Part shown: positions 29,243-38,249 of the stretch, piece after piece | Numbering within the stretch: the first letter of the stretch is position 1 | How the letters are laid out: each line of letters opens with the position of its first letter | NCBI RefSeq assembly: GCF_023283985.1 | Contig: NZ_JAKIKU010000008.1 | Location: 124,001-188,000 of the forward strand | Source of the DNA: Shewanella electrodiphila | Lineage (GTDB): Bacteria; Pseudomonadota; Gammaproteobacteria; Enterobacterales; Shewanellaceae | Length of the DNA stretch: 64,000 nt | Direction: 5' to 3' | Made by a program: the position numbers and the translations under genes | Notes under the pieces: model-generated | Databases searched by the model: none | Told to the model about the DNA's origin: nothing | Seen by the model: the letters and a program-made list of their open reading frames with translations, nothing else

Positions 29243-29681
29243 GTAACGCTCTTGAGTACTCACTAATAAAGGGGCGATATTTTATCCGAATCTGATACAA
29301 ACCGATATAACTGAACAGTGAAAAATGAGAGTCGATGTCTTTATTATTACTTTCGTTGAATTCAATAACCATACGACACAGTTGTTACCTACAGACGCCA
29401 ATTAAGTAAACTTAATTAATTTACCGTTAAACAAGCTAAAAAACATGTTATCCAGAACCGTAAACCTTGTAAATCAATATGATACATATCGAATAAAACC
29501 AGCCTTTAGTGACAATAATCACACTTTTTAGTGAAGCTTTTATGTCAGTATCAGCCGCAGATAAAGGATCCTAAATAATAGCGCTTACCGCTAAATTATT
29601 AGCGAGTCGCTATTGTTATCAATGTTGCGCACAACTGATGAGTGCGTAACAAAATCAAGCCCTTACCAAAGGAAGATTAAG
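29243..29681. other. Control region of the first porin gene
   Basis: About 440 bases between tcdA and the porin. A bulged inverted repeat AATAATAGCG...CGCTAAATTATT lies at about 29574-29600, 80 bases before the start codon, and could be an operator or a 5'-UTR stem. No reading frame. Confidence 0.4.
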
Positions 29682-30743
29682 ATGATGAAAAAAAACCTGA
29701 TCACTGCTGCTATTGTATCTTGCACAGCAATGACCTCTTTCACTGCGTTAGCTGATGGCCCAAATTTCTATGGTCGCGCAGATCTTGCATTAACAAATTC
29801 TGATTTAGGTGTTGCAACACAAAATCAAAAAGACGGCACAGTTATCGAGAATAACTTTTCTTGGTTAGGTGTTAAAGGCAGTGAAAAAATCAATGAAAAC
29901 TTCGAAATCCTTTACCAAATGGAATTCGGTGTAAGTAACTTTGATAACTCAGGCGATACTTTCGCAGCTCGTAACACATATATTGGTCTTAAAACCAATG
30001 CAGGTACGGCTTTAGTGGGTCGTAACGACACTGTGTTCAAAGCTTCTGAAGGTGGCTTCGATTTATTTGGTAACAGTAACTCTGATATCGATTTATTAGC
30101 AGCAGGTCAAACGCGTTCAGGCGACGGTATCAGCTACTACTCTCCAAAAATTGCTGACATGGTGACGTTCAACGCAACTTACTTAATGGATGACAATTAC
30201 GAATCACAAAGTGATTCAATGTATGCATTAAGTGCAACGCTAGGTGATAAAGCACTTAAGTCACAAAACTTCTATGCCGCTGTTGCTTACCAAGATGGTA
30301 TTACAGATGTCGAAGCGTACCGTGGTGTGGTTCAAGCTAAATTCGGTAACTTCATTGTTGGTGGCTTATACCAAAACACTGAAAGCTTAAAAAGCGAATT
30401 AGCTCACCTAGAAGGTGACTCTTACTTCATCAATGCTGCATATGTAATGGGCAACCTAAAGCTTAAAGCAATGTACGGCTACGATGATTCAGGTCTTGGT
30501 AAAATCGTTGACCGCCGCACTGGTCAATTAGAAAACCAAAGTGATGTCAACGTGTTAGATGCACGTAAAGACGTATCTGACGTTGAAATCCAGCAGTTCA
30601 GCATCGGTGCTGATTACCGTTTAAGTGCTAATACATTAGTATACGGACACTACACTAAGTACGACGGCGACATGAAGCTAAATGGTGTTGTTGAAGACTT
30701 AAGTGATGATATTTTCACAGTTGGTGTTCGTTTAGACTTCTAA
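29682..30743 (+). CDS. Outer-membrane general porin, first of a tandem pair
   Basis: 353 residues from the ATG at 29682 (SD AAAGGAAG; an ATG three bases later is equally possible). A signal peptide (cleavage TALA-DGP) is followed by a gram-negative porin-4-type barrel: DGPNFYGRADLALTNSD at the start, a 16-strand pattern, PEFxxRN-like loop text (RNTYIGLKTNAGTALVGRND) and terminal VRLDF. It forms trimeric channels for small solutes. Homologous along its whole length to the next gene. Confidence 0.93.
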   Translation: MMKKNLITAAIVSCTAMTSFTALADGPNFYGRADLALTNSDLGVATQNQKDGTVIENNFSWLGVKGSEKINENFEILYQMEFGVSNFDNSGDTFAARNTYIGLKTNAGTALVGRNDTVFKASEGGFDLFGNSNSDIDLLAAGQTRSGDGISYYSPKIADMVTFNATYLMDDNYESQSDSMYALSATLGDKALKSQNFYAAVAYQDGITDVEAYRGVVQAKFGNFIVGGLYQNTESLKSELAHLEGDSYFINAAYVMGNLKLKAMYGYDDSGLGKIVDRRTGQLENQSDVNVLDARKDVSDVEIQQFSIGADYRLSANTLVYGHYTKYDGDMKLNGVVEDLSDDIFTVGVRLDF

Positions 30744-30794
30744 ACTGCCCTTAAGCTGTTGAAAAATATTACAACGAATTGTTAAGCAATTGCT

Positions 30795-30823
30795 AAAGCG
30801 ACCTAACTAGGTCGCTTTTTTTT
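30795..30823 (+). terminator. Terminator of the first porin gene
   Basis: Stem AAAGCGACC/GGTCGCTTT with loop taacta and eight T. Confidence 0.88.
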
Positions 30824-31223
30824 GCTCTAGACATTCCAATTGAAATTTCCAATATGCAAAACTGCATAACTCTAGCTGACACAAGCCACAAAACTTAACA
30901 CTTTAGCTACAACTTAACTAACCAGAAAGCCAACTACACCAAGCCTTACACGATATTGACAATTTGTGGAACCTCTATAAATAGGTAGTTTGCTATATTG
31001 GTGTTAACTAATAGCCAAAAGTATCGAACTTGTCACATATTTTCATCAAATCATTACGTTATCCCATAAAGTTTGACATAGCCCACAACTTAAACAACCC
31101 AAACCTGTAAAAATCCTCTCAAGTTCACGTCGTTGACCTATTACTATTTAGATAGTTCTGTGACTGAAATTCACTAAAACACCCCCATTTAAAGGGGATA
31201 GAACCACTGGTTCTAAAGGGAGT
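30824..31223. other. Control region of the second porin gene
   Basis: 400 bases without a reading frame. It separates two terminated porin genes, so the second has its own promoter. No recognised operator. Confidence 0.4.
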
Positions 31224-32252
31224 ATGAAGATGAAAAAGACGCTAATCTCAGCATCTGTAGCCTCAGTAATTGCATTAACTTCTTTCGGCGCAGCAGCTGA
31301 AGGCCCAAACTTTTACGGTCGTTTAGACTTAGCTGTGACTAATTCGGACACTGGTGCAACTACCCAAGAAGGGAAAGCTGGCACGGTATTCGAAAACAAT
31401 TTCTCTCACATTGGTGTTAAAGGCAGCGAAAAAATCTCTGATGCTTTCGAAGTGCTATACCAAATGGAATTCCAAGTTGAAAACACGTCTTCAAGTTCAG
31501 ATGTTTTCAAGGCTCGTAATACTTTCCTAGGTTTAAAATCTGACTTCGGTACAGTTTTAGTGGGTCGTAACGACACAGTATTCAAGCAAGCAGAAGGCGG
31601 CGTTGACGTTTTCGGTAACACCAATGCTGATATTGACCGTCTTGTAAGTGGTCAATTCCGTAAAGCTGATGGTATCTGGTACTACTCTCCAAAAATCGCT
31701 GATTTAGTTACATTAAACGCGACTTACCTAATGGAAGATAACTACACAGACGCTAATGGCAACGAATCTTATGAAGATCAGTACGCACTAAGTGCAACCA
31801 TTGGTGACAAAAAACTTAAAGCTCAAAACTACTATGTAGCAGCGGCTTACAACACTATTGGTGGCATCGATGCTTACCGTGCTGTTGCTCAAGTTAAACT
31901 AGGTGATTTCAAAGTGGGCGGTTTATACCAAAACACTGAAAGCCAAACTACTGATCAAGAAGGTGATTCTTACTTCTTGAACGTAGTTTACAACCTAAAT
32001 GGCGTAAACTTGAAAGCTGAATATGGCGTTGATGAAGCTGGTTTTGGTAAATACTACAGCAACATTGCAGAAGTTGACGGTTCTGACATCAACGTAACTT
32101 CAATCACTGTCGGTGCTGACTACCGTATCTCTAAGTCAACGCTAGTATACGGCCACTACGCTATGTACGAAGGTGACCACAAAGTTGCTGGCGCTAAAAT
32201 CGATTTAGAAGATGACAATATCTTCACTATTGGTATGCGTTACGACTTCTAA
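31224..32252 (+). CDS. Outer-membrane general porin, second of a tandem pair
   Basis: 342 residues; SD AAAGGGAG before the ATG. Signal peptide cleaved near GAAA-EGP. Same barrel family as its neighbour, sharing the start GPNFYGRxDLAxTNSDxG, the GVKGSEKI turn, the GRNDTVFK turn and a C-terminal MRYDF. Differences cluster in the loops. A recent tandem duplication is likely; which one is used probably depends on conditions, since each has its own terminator and upstream region. Confidence 0.93.
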   Translation: MKMKKTLISASVASVIALTSFGAAAEGPNFYGRLDLAVTNSDTGATTQEGKAGTVFENNFSHIGVKGSEKISDAFEVLYQMEFQVENTSSSSDVFKARNTFLGLKSDFGTVLVGRNDTVFKQAEGGVDVFGNTNADIDRLVSGQFRKADGIWYYSPKIADLVTLNATYLMEDNYTDANGNESYEDQYALSATIGDKKLKAQNYYVAAAYNTIGGIDAYRAVAQVKLGDFKVGGLYQNTESQTTDQEGDSYFLNVVYNLNGVNLKAEYGVDEAGFGKYYSNIAEVDGSDINVTSITVGADYRISKSTLVYGHYAMYEGDHKVAGAKIDLEDDNIFTIGMRYDF

Positions 32253-32290
32253 TTGATTGAGTCACTAGACTCATTTCAATAAAGCTATAC

Positions 32291-32320
32291 AAAAAAAGCG
32301 ACCCTGAGGTCGCTTTTTTT
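32291..32320 (+). terminator. Terminator of the second porin gene
   Basis: Stem AAAGCGACC/GGTCGC with loop ctga and seven T. The A-run on the other side lets it serve tpm as well. Confidence 0.87.
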
Positions 32321-32353
32321 ATGGTGTCATTTTAGTGAACTTAACAAATAAGA

Positions 32354-33013
32354 TTACCCTTTACGGGTTAACACATAAGCCGCTTCATTAAGCCAAGGAA
32401 CATTCTTTTTCACAAAACGCTGATTGTCAGCAAGCACATCAGCGCACTCAAGTAACTCAACCTCAAAATCAGCAGCAAGATGCGTCTCTATCCATTGCGG
32501 GCTAACGGCAAATGGCGGGCCATTGAGCGCAGATTGATCATAATCCAGTGTCACTAATAAGCCCTTAACGCCAGCAGGAATAAGTTCAGCCAGTTTTTTA
32601 GCGTACTGTTGGCGCATGGCTTCTGGCCACGCAATGAGTGCGGCTCGATCATAAAATGCGTTAATTGAATGGGTTGATTCGTTAGCTAAGGTGAAAATAT
32701 CACCCTGGATCAGTGAAACCTGCTCAGTTGAGTAAACTTGATGTTCACCGTGAGTTTGACGATTAACTGGTAGGTTGTTTTCTTTGAAAAAGTCTTCGAC
32801 AGCAATTTTATTTAACTCGCAGCCAAGCACACTATGGCCCTGCTCCGCTAAATAACACATATCTAAGGATTTGCCACATAAAGGTACAAATACTTCCGCA
32901 GATGGTTCTAGCGATAAACGCGACCAATACTTAAGCAGAAATTCATTAATTTGAGGTTGATGGAATCCAATTTGTTTCAAATCCCATTTTTCGTGCCAAA
33001 AGCTCGGCTCCAT
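32354..33013 (-). CDS. tpm: Thiopurine S-methyltransferase
   Basis: 219 residues. It starts [10 protein letters not shown], the typical bacterial TPMT start, and has [20 protein letters not shown] (SAM motif I region), LIQGDIF and [10 protein letters not shown]. Bacterial members methylate thiopurines and, in several marine and soil organisms, tellurite or selenite compounds. Cytosolic, single gene. SD AAGGG. Confidence 0.95.
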   Translation of the reverse strand: MEPSFWHEKWDLKQIGFHQPQINEFLLKYWSRLSLEPSAEVFVPLCGKSLDMCYLAEQGHSVLGCELNKIAVEDFFKENNLPVNRQTHGEHQVYSTEQVSLIQGDIFTLANESTHSINAFYDRAALIAWPEAMRQQYAKKLAELIPAGVKGLLVTLDYDQSALNGPPFAVSPQWIETHLAADFEVELLECADVLADNQRFVKKNVPWLNEAAYVLTRKG

Positions 33014-33217
33014 GATAACAAACCCTTGTTCAGTAACTAATGGGCTTCACTGTAATCACAAAAATACTGAGATGCAACACACCATATAAGCTTGGTCACT
33101 CACACAGCGTTAGCAAATTGACTTATAATCAAGCCAAGTACGGCAACCGTCACTTAACTCTTATAAGCTCAGGACACTCAAGCTAAGCTAATTTATTGAG
33201 CAATAAGCCTTGGGTAG

Positions 33218-33568
33218 TTACTCAGGCTCACCCTCTAACACAAACTGGACTTTCTTAAGCCATTTACAGTTGTCACATTGGCAGTTACGACGAGAAAGGT
33301 GATGCGGACTCAAATTAGAATCAACAAAATCCACTGCTATTAATAGTTGCTGCTTCAATTCATCAACGGATTTTTTCTCTATGGCAACTAGCTCATCATT
33401 ATGATTCATCCAGATACACTCTTCGCCTTGATGGCAAGTGGTACACTGTTCATCACTGGCATTATAAAAGACGGCATGTGGACAATGCGTCACTTCCATT
33501 GACTGTAAAATTCGCTGACGAGGAAACCTAAACAGTGGAATTAAATCTGCTTTATTGATGGTAGGCAT
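33218..33568 (-). CDS. Cys/His-rich hypothetical protein, probably metal-binding
   Basis: 116 residues, no signal peptide or membrane segment. Two Cys clusters: HCPHAVFY...CTTCHQGEEC near residues 28-51 and RRNCQCDNCKW near 93-103. The spacing suggests a zinc or iron-sulfur site. The family is not recognised. SD AAGGAGCG supports the start. No linked operon partner. Confidence 0.72.
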   Translation of the reverse strand: MPTINKADLIPLFRFPRQRILQSMEVTHCPHAVFYNASDEQCTTCHQGEECIWMNHNDELVAIEKKSVDELKQQLLIAVDFVDSNLSPHHLSRRNCQCDNCKWLKKVQFVLEGEPE

Positions 33569-33869
33569 AAGCGCTCCTTGATTAAACCGAATCCGTTGAT
33601 TCAGTTAAATAGTACCTGTCTATGACCAAAAACAACTTGATTCAAGTCAAAGTTTACAACACCGTTTATTTGAGATAGGTAGCTTTACTCTGAATTGCTA
33701 ATATAAATACTTAAATAGCGCCGACAATAATTGATCCTGCCGCACTTTTAGCATTTTATGAATTCTTAAACATAAAAATTTACCATCAATACTTGCCTGA
33801 TAAATCTAAATATGAGTTTATGGTGTTTCTAACACATTAAGCCAATGAGTTAGCTAACTGGAGTACAAA
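33569..33869. other. Spacer between divergent genes
   Basis: 301 bases, AT-rich; promoters for the leftward Cys-rich gene and the rightward kinase gene are expected. No specific site identified. Confidence 0.4.
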
Positions 33870-35678
33870 GTGCAGACACCTCAGCTACAACACTTTTATA
33901 TCAATGAAGAACAATCTGTCTATTTATTAAAAGCTGAAGATGCACGTAAACATCGCGCTTGGATAAGACTATGTAACCAACAGCTGAGTAAACTGGGTTA
34001 TGCGGATATCGAGTTCATCGGTAAAGGCGCCTATGGCTTCGTGTTTGCTGGTACCAATGATATTGGTGAATCCCACGTGTTTAAATTTTCACGTATTACC
34101 CTCCCCCGAAGCGTTCAAGACCGACTGGAAGAAGAAGCGTTTATGCTCAGCCAGTTAGTTCACCCAAACGTTCCTAATGCCATCAAGTTTGAACGTGTTG
34201 GCAAGCAAGGGATCATGGTAATGGAGCGTGCTCAAGGGGAAGATTTAGATAAAATTTGCCACCGATTAGGCGTACTGCCTGTAGCGATGATTATTAGTAT
34301 TGCCCGCCAATTAGCTAACTTACTTTATTATCTGCGCACCGGTAAATGTCTTGTTCATGGCGATATAAAACCCTCTAACTTAGTTTACGATATTAAAAAC
34401 GATCATTTGTCGTTAATCGACTGGGGATCGGCAGTGTTCGCTCAGCGAGATGAACACAACAAAGCGGTTGAAGATAATGTCATGTCGTTAATGTCCAGCG
34501 ATCAACACCATACCAACGCCAGAATGGGCGATGTCTATTTTATTGGCTCCGAGCAGCTAAATGGTGCGCTCTCAAGCCCACGCTTTGACGAGCAAGGTGT
34601 AGCCGCAACCTTATACGCGTTAGCCTCAGGACAAATTAGCCGTTTCGGCAGTAAAGTGATACCAGCAAGCAGCTTAGGTCTGCCCATTGAACTGGCCCGA
34701 ACATTAGATGGCATGCTAAGTGATGATGTTGAAAGGCAAAACCTTGCTGGAGATTATTTCCTTAAGAGCATGCGCCACAACCATCGAATGCACCTACCAG
34801 ATTTGCAAACCCAGCCGCTGCATGAAGACATACCGCTGTGGGTATTACCCAAACAGAAACAAGTTGAAACCGTGAGTTATAGCTCTCGAAAATCATTTTT
34901 AAAAGAACATAACACCCAAGATCCTATTGCTAAAATGGACGACGTACAGCTGGAAAAGTACTATCGAAACTTTTTAGCTGGCATGGGAGACACTGAAAAA
35001 GGCTTCGTAGCTGCAGTGGGTAAACTGGCGCAATATCCAATTGTTGGCGGTCTTGCTATTCACTGGCGTAAAAGCGGCGTGTACATTGATTCAAATCTGG
35101 CCATATACGACCCTGATACCAAAGATGTGCTCATAAAAGCAGTCAATAATATGGTCACTTTAGCCCGTGGAATAAAACGGATCGGGGTATTTAAGGCCTG
35201 TTTTTTTAATGCAAAAGACACCTTACATCTTGAGAGGGACACGCCTTCTGAGCCTTATAAGATGATCAATGATGCCCAACTTAGTTTTGAAGTGGGTGAT
35301 GTCCCTGCATCTGAAGGACGTTCTCGATTACACTCCTACTTTGAAGACGGTAAAGATCCTGAAGAAAACCTTGAATTGCCCACTGAGATCATGACCGAGC
35401 TTGGCTGGATTAACCAAATTCATCACACTGGTTGTATTATTTTTGAAGCGCTGCCTAATCACCTTAAAGTGCACAGTTATTTACGTTTACTCAATCCTCG
35501 TAAACAAGCTGCATTTAGGGCTTCATTAGATCGAATTCTCCATCATGCTAGCAAAATACAAGGTCATGGTGTGTCAGGTTTTATGAAGCTGCCCTATAAA
35601 AACACCCGACAGTTTTCGCATATCGATCAAAAAAGCGATCATTTTTACCCTAAAAACCCTAAGCAAGCGCAAAGCTAA
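33870..35678 (+). CDS. Serine/threonine-kinase-like protein with unknown C-terminal domain
   Basis: 602 residues from a GTG (GGAG nine bases upstream). Kinase fold in the first 300 residues: glycine loop GKGAYGFVFAG (51-61), candidate ATP lysine K72, catalytic loop HGDIKPSN (163-170; Asp165, Lys167, Asn170) and a magnesium motif D184-WG in place of DFG. The HGD/DWG variants are common in bacterial and lipopolysaccharide-type kinases, and all catalytic positions are present. Residues about 320-602 show no recognised domain, are soluble and look conserved in composition rather than repetitive. Target unknown. Intrinsic terminator follows. Confidence 0.85.
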   Translation: MQTPQLQHFYINEEQSVYLLKAEDARKHRAWIRLCNQQLSKLGYADIEFIGKGAYGFVFAGTNDIGESHVFKFSRITLPRSVQDRLEEEAFMLSQLVHPNVPNAIKFERVGKQGIMVMERAQGEDLDKICHRLGVLPVAMIISIARQLANLLYYLRTGKCLVHGDIKPSNLVYDIKNDHLSLIDWGSAVFAQRDEHNKAVEDNVMSLMSSDQHHTNARMGDVYFIGSEQLNGALSSPRFDEQGVAATLYALASGQISRFGSKVIPASSLGLPIELARTLDGMLSDDVERQNLAGDYFLKSMRHNHRMHLPDLQTQPLHEDIPLWVLPKQKQVETVSYSSRKSFLKEHNTQDPIAKMDDVQLEKYYRNFLAGMGDTEKGFVAAVGKLAQYPIVGGLAIHWRKSGVYIDSNLAIYDPDTKDVLIKAVNNMVTLARGIKRIGVFKACFFNAKDTLHLERDTPSEPYKMINDAQLSFEVGDVPASEGRSRLHSYFEDGKDPEENLELPTEIMTELGWINQIHHTGCIIFEALPNHLKVHSYLRLLNPRKQAAFRASLDRILHHASKIQGHGVSGFMKLPYKNTRQFSHIDQKSDHFYPKNPKQAQS

Positions 35679-35703
35679 CCCGCTTCGAACAGCGCCTCAC
35701 ACA

Positions 35704-35733
35704 AAAAAGCCTCATTTCGTAATGAGGCTTTTT
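35704..35733. terminator. Bidirectional terminator between convergent genes
   Basis: Stem AAAAAGCCTCATT/AATGAGGCTTTTT with loop tcgt. It serves the kinase gene from the left and the metalloprotease gene from the right. Confidence 0.88.
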
Positions 35734-35755
35734 ACTATCGCATCAGTGAAACCCT

Positions 35756-38134
35756 TTAAATAGGTGAACCAGGCGGCATTTTTAGTGGCTTAGTAATAAA
35801 GCGATACTCTTTCGACTCTATCCCTTGAGCCAAGCCTTGTAACAGCCAATCAAAATGCGCAGCTTGATAATTACTCGCACGGTTACTGCGGCGTTTGAGC
35901 TGTTTCTCAACATAATGCAGCCTTGCAAGTAATTGAGCTTTTACTTCCGGCGAGGTTTTCTCATTATGGTAACTGGCTAACAATTCATCCATCACCACTG
36001 TATTGACTCGCATTTGCACCGCCAATAACTGACCGCGCTGCAGATCTTGATAAACCGTTTTCGCCAATAGTTTATCCACTAAACTCACTACAGATAACTG
36101 CTCTGAATCATCCATATAGCCTTGATTTACTCTATTTAGTCGTTCAGGTGCTAGTAACCTATTAGCAATTTGGCGGCTCAGTACTTCTGCCATGCCTATT
36201 GGATCTGTTAATACACCAATACCAGAATCAAAGCTTTCTCGCGTTTTTCGATAGTTACCCGCTTTCGGCACTAGCATTTCTGTCACTTCTTGTGGAACTG
36301 ATAAACTCTGCGCCGAAATCACCTCTAACAGTGAAGATAAAGCGGCATGCTGCAACTTTGGCGAAAGGTAATGCCAACGTTCAGCTGAACCTTGCTGCTG
36401 GTAACTGTAATCACTACCACCAATCCATTTAGCCGCGGCATCTATCTGGTAACGCGTCAGTAAATAGATAGGCACAAATGCATCACTCAGCTCACCTAAT
36501 GGCTGTTCTTGCAGTAAAACTTGAGCATTAAATTGCTCAATGGCTGTGCGACGAACTTGCTCTAATCGGGTTAATTCAGCCGCAGCCGAAGCTCCGGTGT
36601 CCCATAAACTTGCATAAGCGTGACTGGCTGAAGGTGAACGGGAATCAGCTTCGCCAATATAGCGTAGGCCTTGGGTTCTGGCTTGTCTGACCAACTCTTC
36701 CATGTTCGCTTCATTGCCGTAACCATAGGCAATAGTGAACTTATCCCATGCGCCTATACCCTCAGCATATGGCGCTGAGATATCAATTTTATCACCGTTA
36801 AGTGTGGCATTAGGGTGTGGATAATCCATCACAGATGCATTGTCATTGGTCGATGCGGCAAAGTTATGGTCAAGGCCAATTGTGTGGCCAATTTCATGTG
36901 CCGACAGCTGACGAATACGGGCTAGTGCTAATGCCATAGATGCATCACTTGCCGCTTCTCTGTCTTCCCAGCCAGCTGTTAAACCACGCGCAATTAAGTG
37001 ATCTTGTTTAACCCGCAAACTGCCTAGAGTCACATGGCCTTTAATGATTTCACCGGTGCGAGGATCTTTGATTGATGCGCCATATGACCAACCGCGCGTC
37101 GCTCTATGTACCCACTGGATCATGTTATAGCGAATATCTTGTGGGTCAGCATCTTCAGGCAGCATTTCGACTTTAAAGCCATCAATAAAACCTGCTTCAG
37201 TAAAGGCTTCTTCCCACCAGCGAGCACCATCTAACAGTGCAGTGCGGATAGGCTCTGGCACACCAGGGTCGAGATAATAGGTAATAGGCTTGATGACTTC
37301 ACTGGGCGCTATACCTGGAGTGACTTTTTCTAAACGATGTCTGAGTAAATAACGCTTACTGAGCGGAGAATCTATTGCAGCAGAGTAATCATAATATTCA
37401 CCTGACAAATACCCACTCATAGGTTGATATTCGCGAGGTTGATAACCTTCCTCTGGTAGCGCCACAAATGAATAGCGCATTCTTACCGAAACAAACTTGC
37501 CATCAGGGGTTACTTGCCTGACTTGCTCGCCTTCTTTGTTGCTAGTGAAGGTTAATAAAACGTCCACATCGGCATTCTTTTCAAAGGACTTTATCCCCTC
37601 TTCCATAATGACCGAACGCGAGGTATCTAAACTGTAATGACCTTGCTTAGTATCAGCAAAACGCTGCCCGACGCCGTGAAGATCATTAAGGACTAAATCA
37701 TTCACCGACACTAATGGCGTTTTGCCATCTAAGACTTTGCCGCGCCATAACACTGATTCAGCAAAAGCTTCTTTAACCGCTAATTGCTCAGCAGGATTGT
37801 CACTGCTGGCACGATAAAAAGTGTTTAATTGCTTTAATAATATGAAAGGACCTTGGCGCTCAAACTGCACCATTCTGGTTTCACCTAATTGGCCACGATC
37901 TAGCCCAATATCATTAGAGCCAACGCCGTGGGGCAAGCTAGTTATCATCAAAAAGGGTTGATTTAACTTTTGGGCCTCTAAAAATAGCTCTCCTGATTTA
38001 TTTTGGTAATAGAAATTAATAAATCCAGAAGCTTTCTCACTTTGCTTAATCACAGTTTGCGCAGGTGTCGCTGCATACGTCATGATGGGAATGGCGGTTA
38101 ATGCCAATGAAAGTGCGATGCTGTGGCGGATCAT
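35756..38134 (-). CDS. Exported zinc metalloprotease (DUF5117/DUF5118 type)
   Basis: 792 residues with signal peptide (cleavage near TYA-ATPA). The extended metzincin-like zinc site is HEIGHTIGLDH near residue 412, followed by SVMDYP as a Met-turn-like segment. Upstream text (GLDRGQLGETRMVQFERQGP) and downstream text match the DUF5117-zinc-protease-DUF5118 layout of about 800 residues known in Bacteroidetes and Shewanella. Periplasmic or surface protein turnover is likely; substrate unknown. Confidence 0.88.
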   Translation of the reverse strand: MIRHSIALSLALTAIPIMTYAATPAQTVIKQSEKASGFINFYYQNKSGELFLEAQKLNQPFLMITSLPHGVGSNDIGLDRGQLGETRMVQFERQGPFILLKQLNTFYRASSDNPAEQLAVKEAFAESVLWRGKVLDGKTPLVSVNDLVLNDLHGVGQRFADTKQGHYSLDTSRSVIMEEGIKSFEKNADVDVLLTFTSNKEGEQVRQVTPDGKFVSVRMRYSFVALPEEGYQPREYQPMSGYLSGEYYDYSAAIDSPLSKRYLLRHRLEKVTPGIAPSEVIKPITYYLDPGVPEPIRTALLDGARWWEEAFTEAGFIDGFKVEMLPEDADPQDIRYNMIQWVHRATRGWSYGASIKDPRTGEIIKGHVTLGSLRVKQDHLIARGLTAGWEDREAASDASMALALARIRQLSAHEIGHTIGLDHNFAASTNDNASVMDYPHPNATLNGDKIDISAPYAEGIGAWDKFTIAYGYGNEANMEELVRQARTQGLRYIGEADSRSPSASHAYASLWDTGASAAAELTRLEQVRRTAIEQFNAQVLLQEQPLGELSDAFVPIYLLTRYQIDAAAKWIGGSDYSYQQQGSAERWHYLSPKLQHAALSSLLEVISAQSLSVPQEVTEMLVPKAGNYRKTRESFDSGIGVLTDPIGMAEVLSRQIANRLLAPERLNRVNQGYMDDSEQLSVVSLVDKLLAKTVYQDLQRGQLLAVQMRVNTVVMDELLASYHNEKTSPEVKAQLLARLHYVEKQLKRRSNRASNYQAAHFDWLLQGLAQGIESKEYRFITKPLKMPPGSPI

Positions 38135-38216
38135 TAAACTATCTCCAAATCGAATAAACAGGGTCTACAAACAAATAAACAACTCAAACTTTAAGCAAGG
38201 TAATACAAACAACTAT

Positions 38217-38244
38217 GCTAAGCCAGATTTAAATCTGGCTTAGC
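38217..38244. repeat. 28-bp perfect palindrome downstream of the hybrid kinase gene
   Basis: Fourteen-base arms GCTAAGCCAGATTT and its exact complement with no loop. It lies five bases past the kinase stop codon. No T-run follows on either strand, so it is either a terminator-like 3' stem or a protein-binding palindrome. Confidence 0.8.
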
Positions 38245-38249
38245 ACTTA

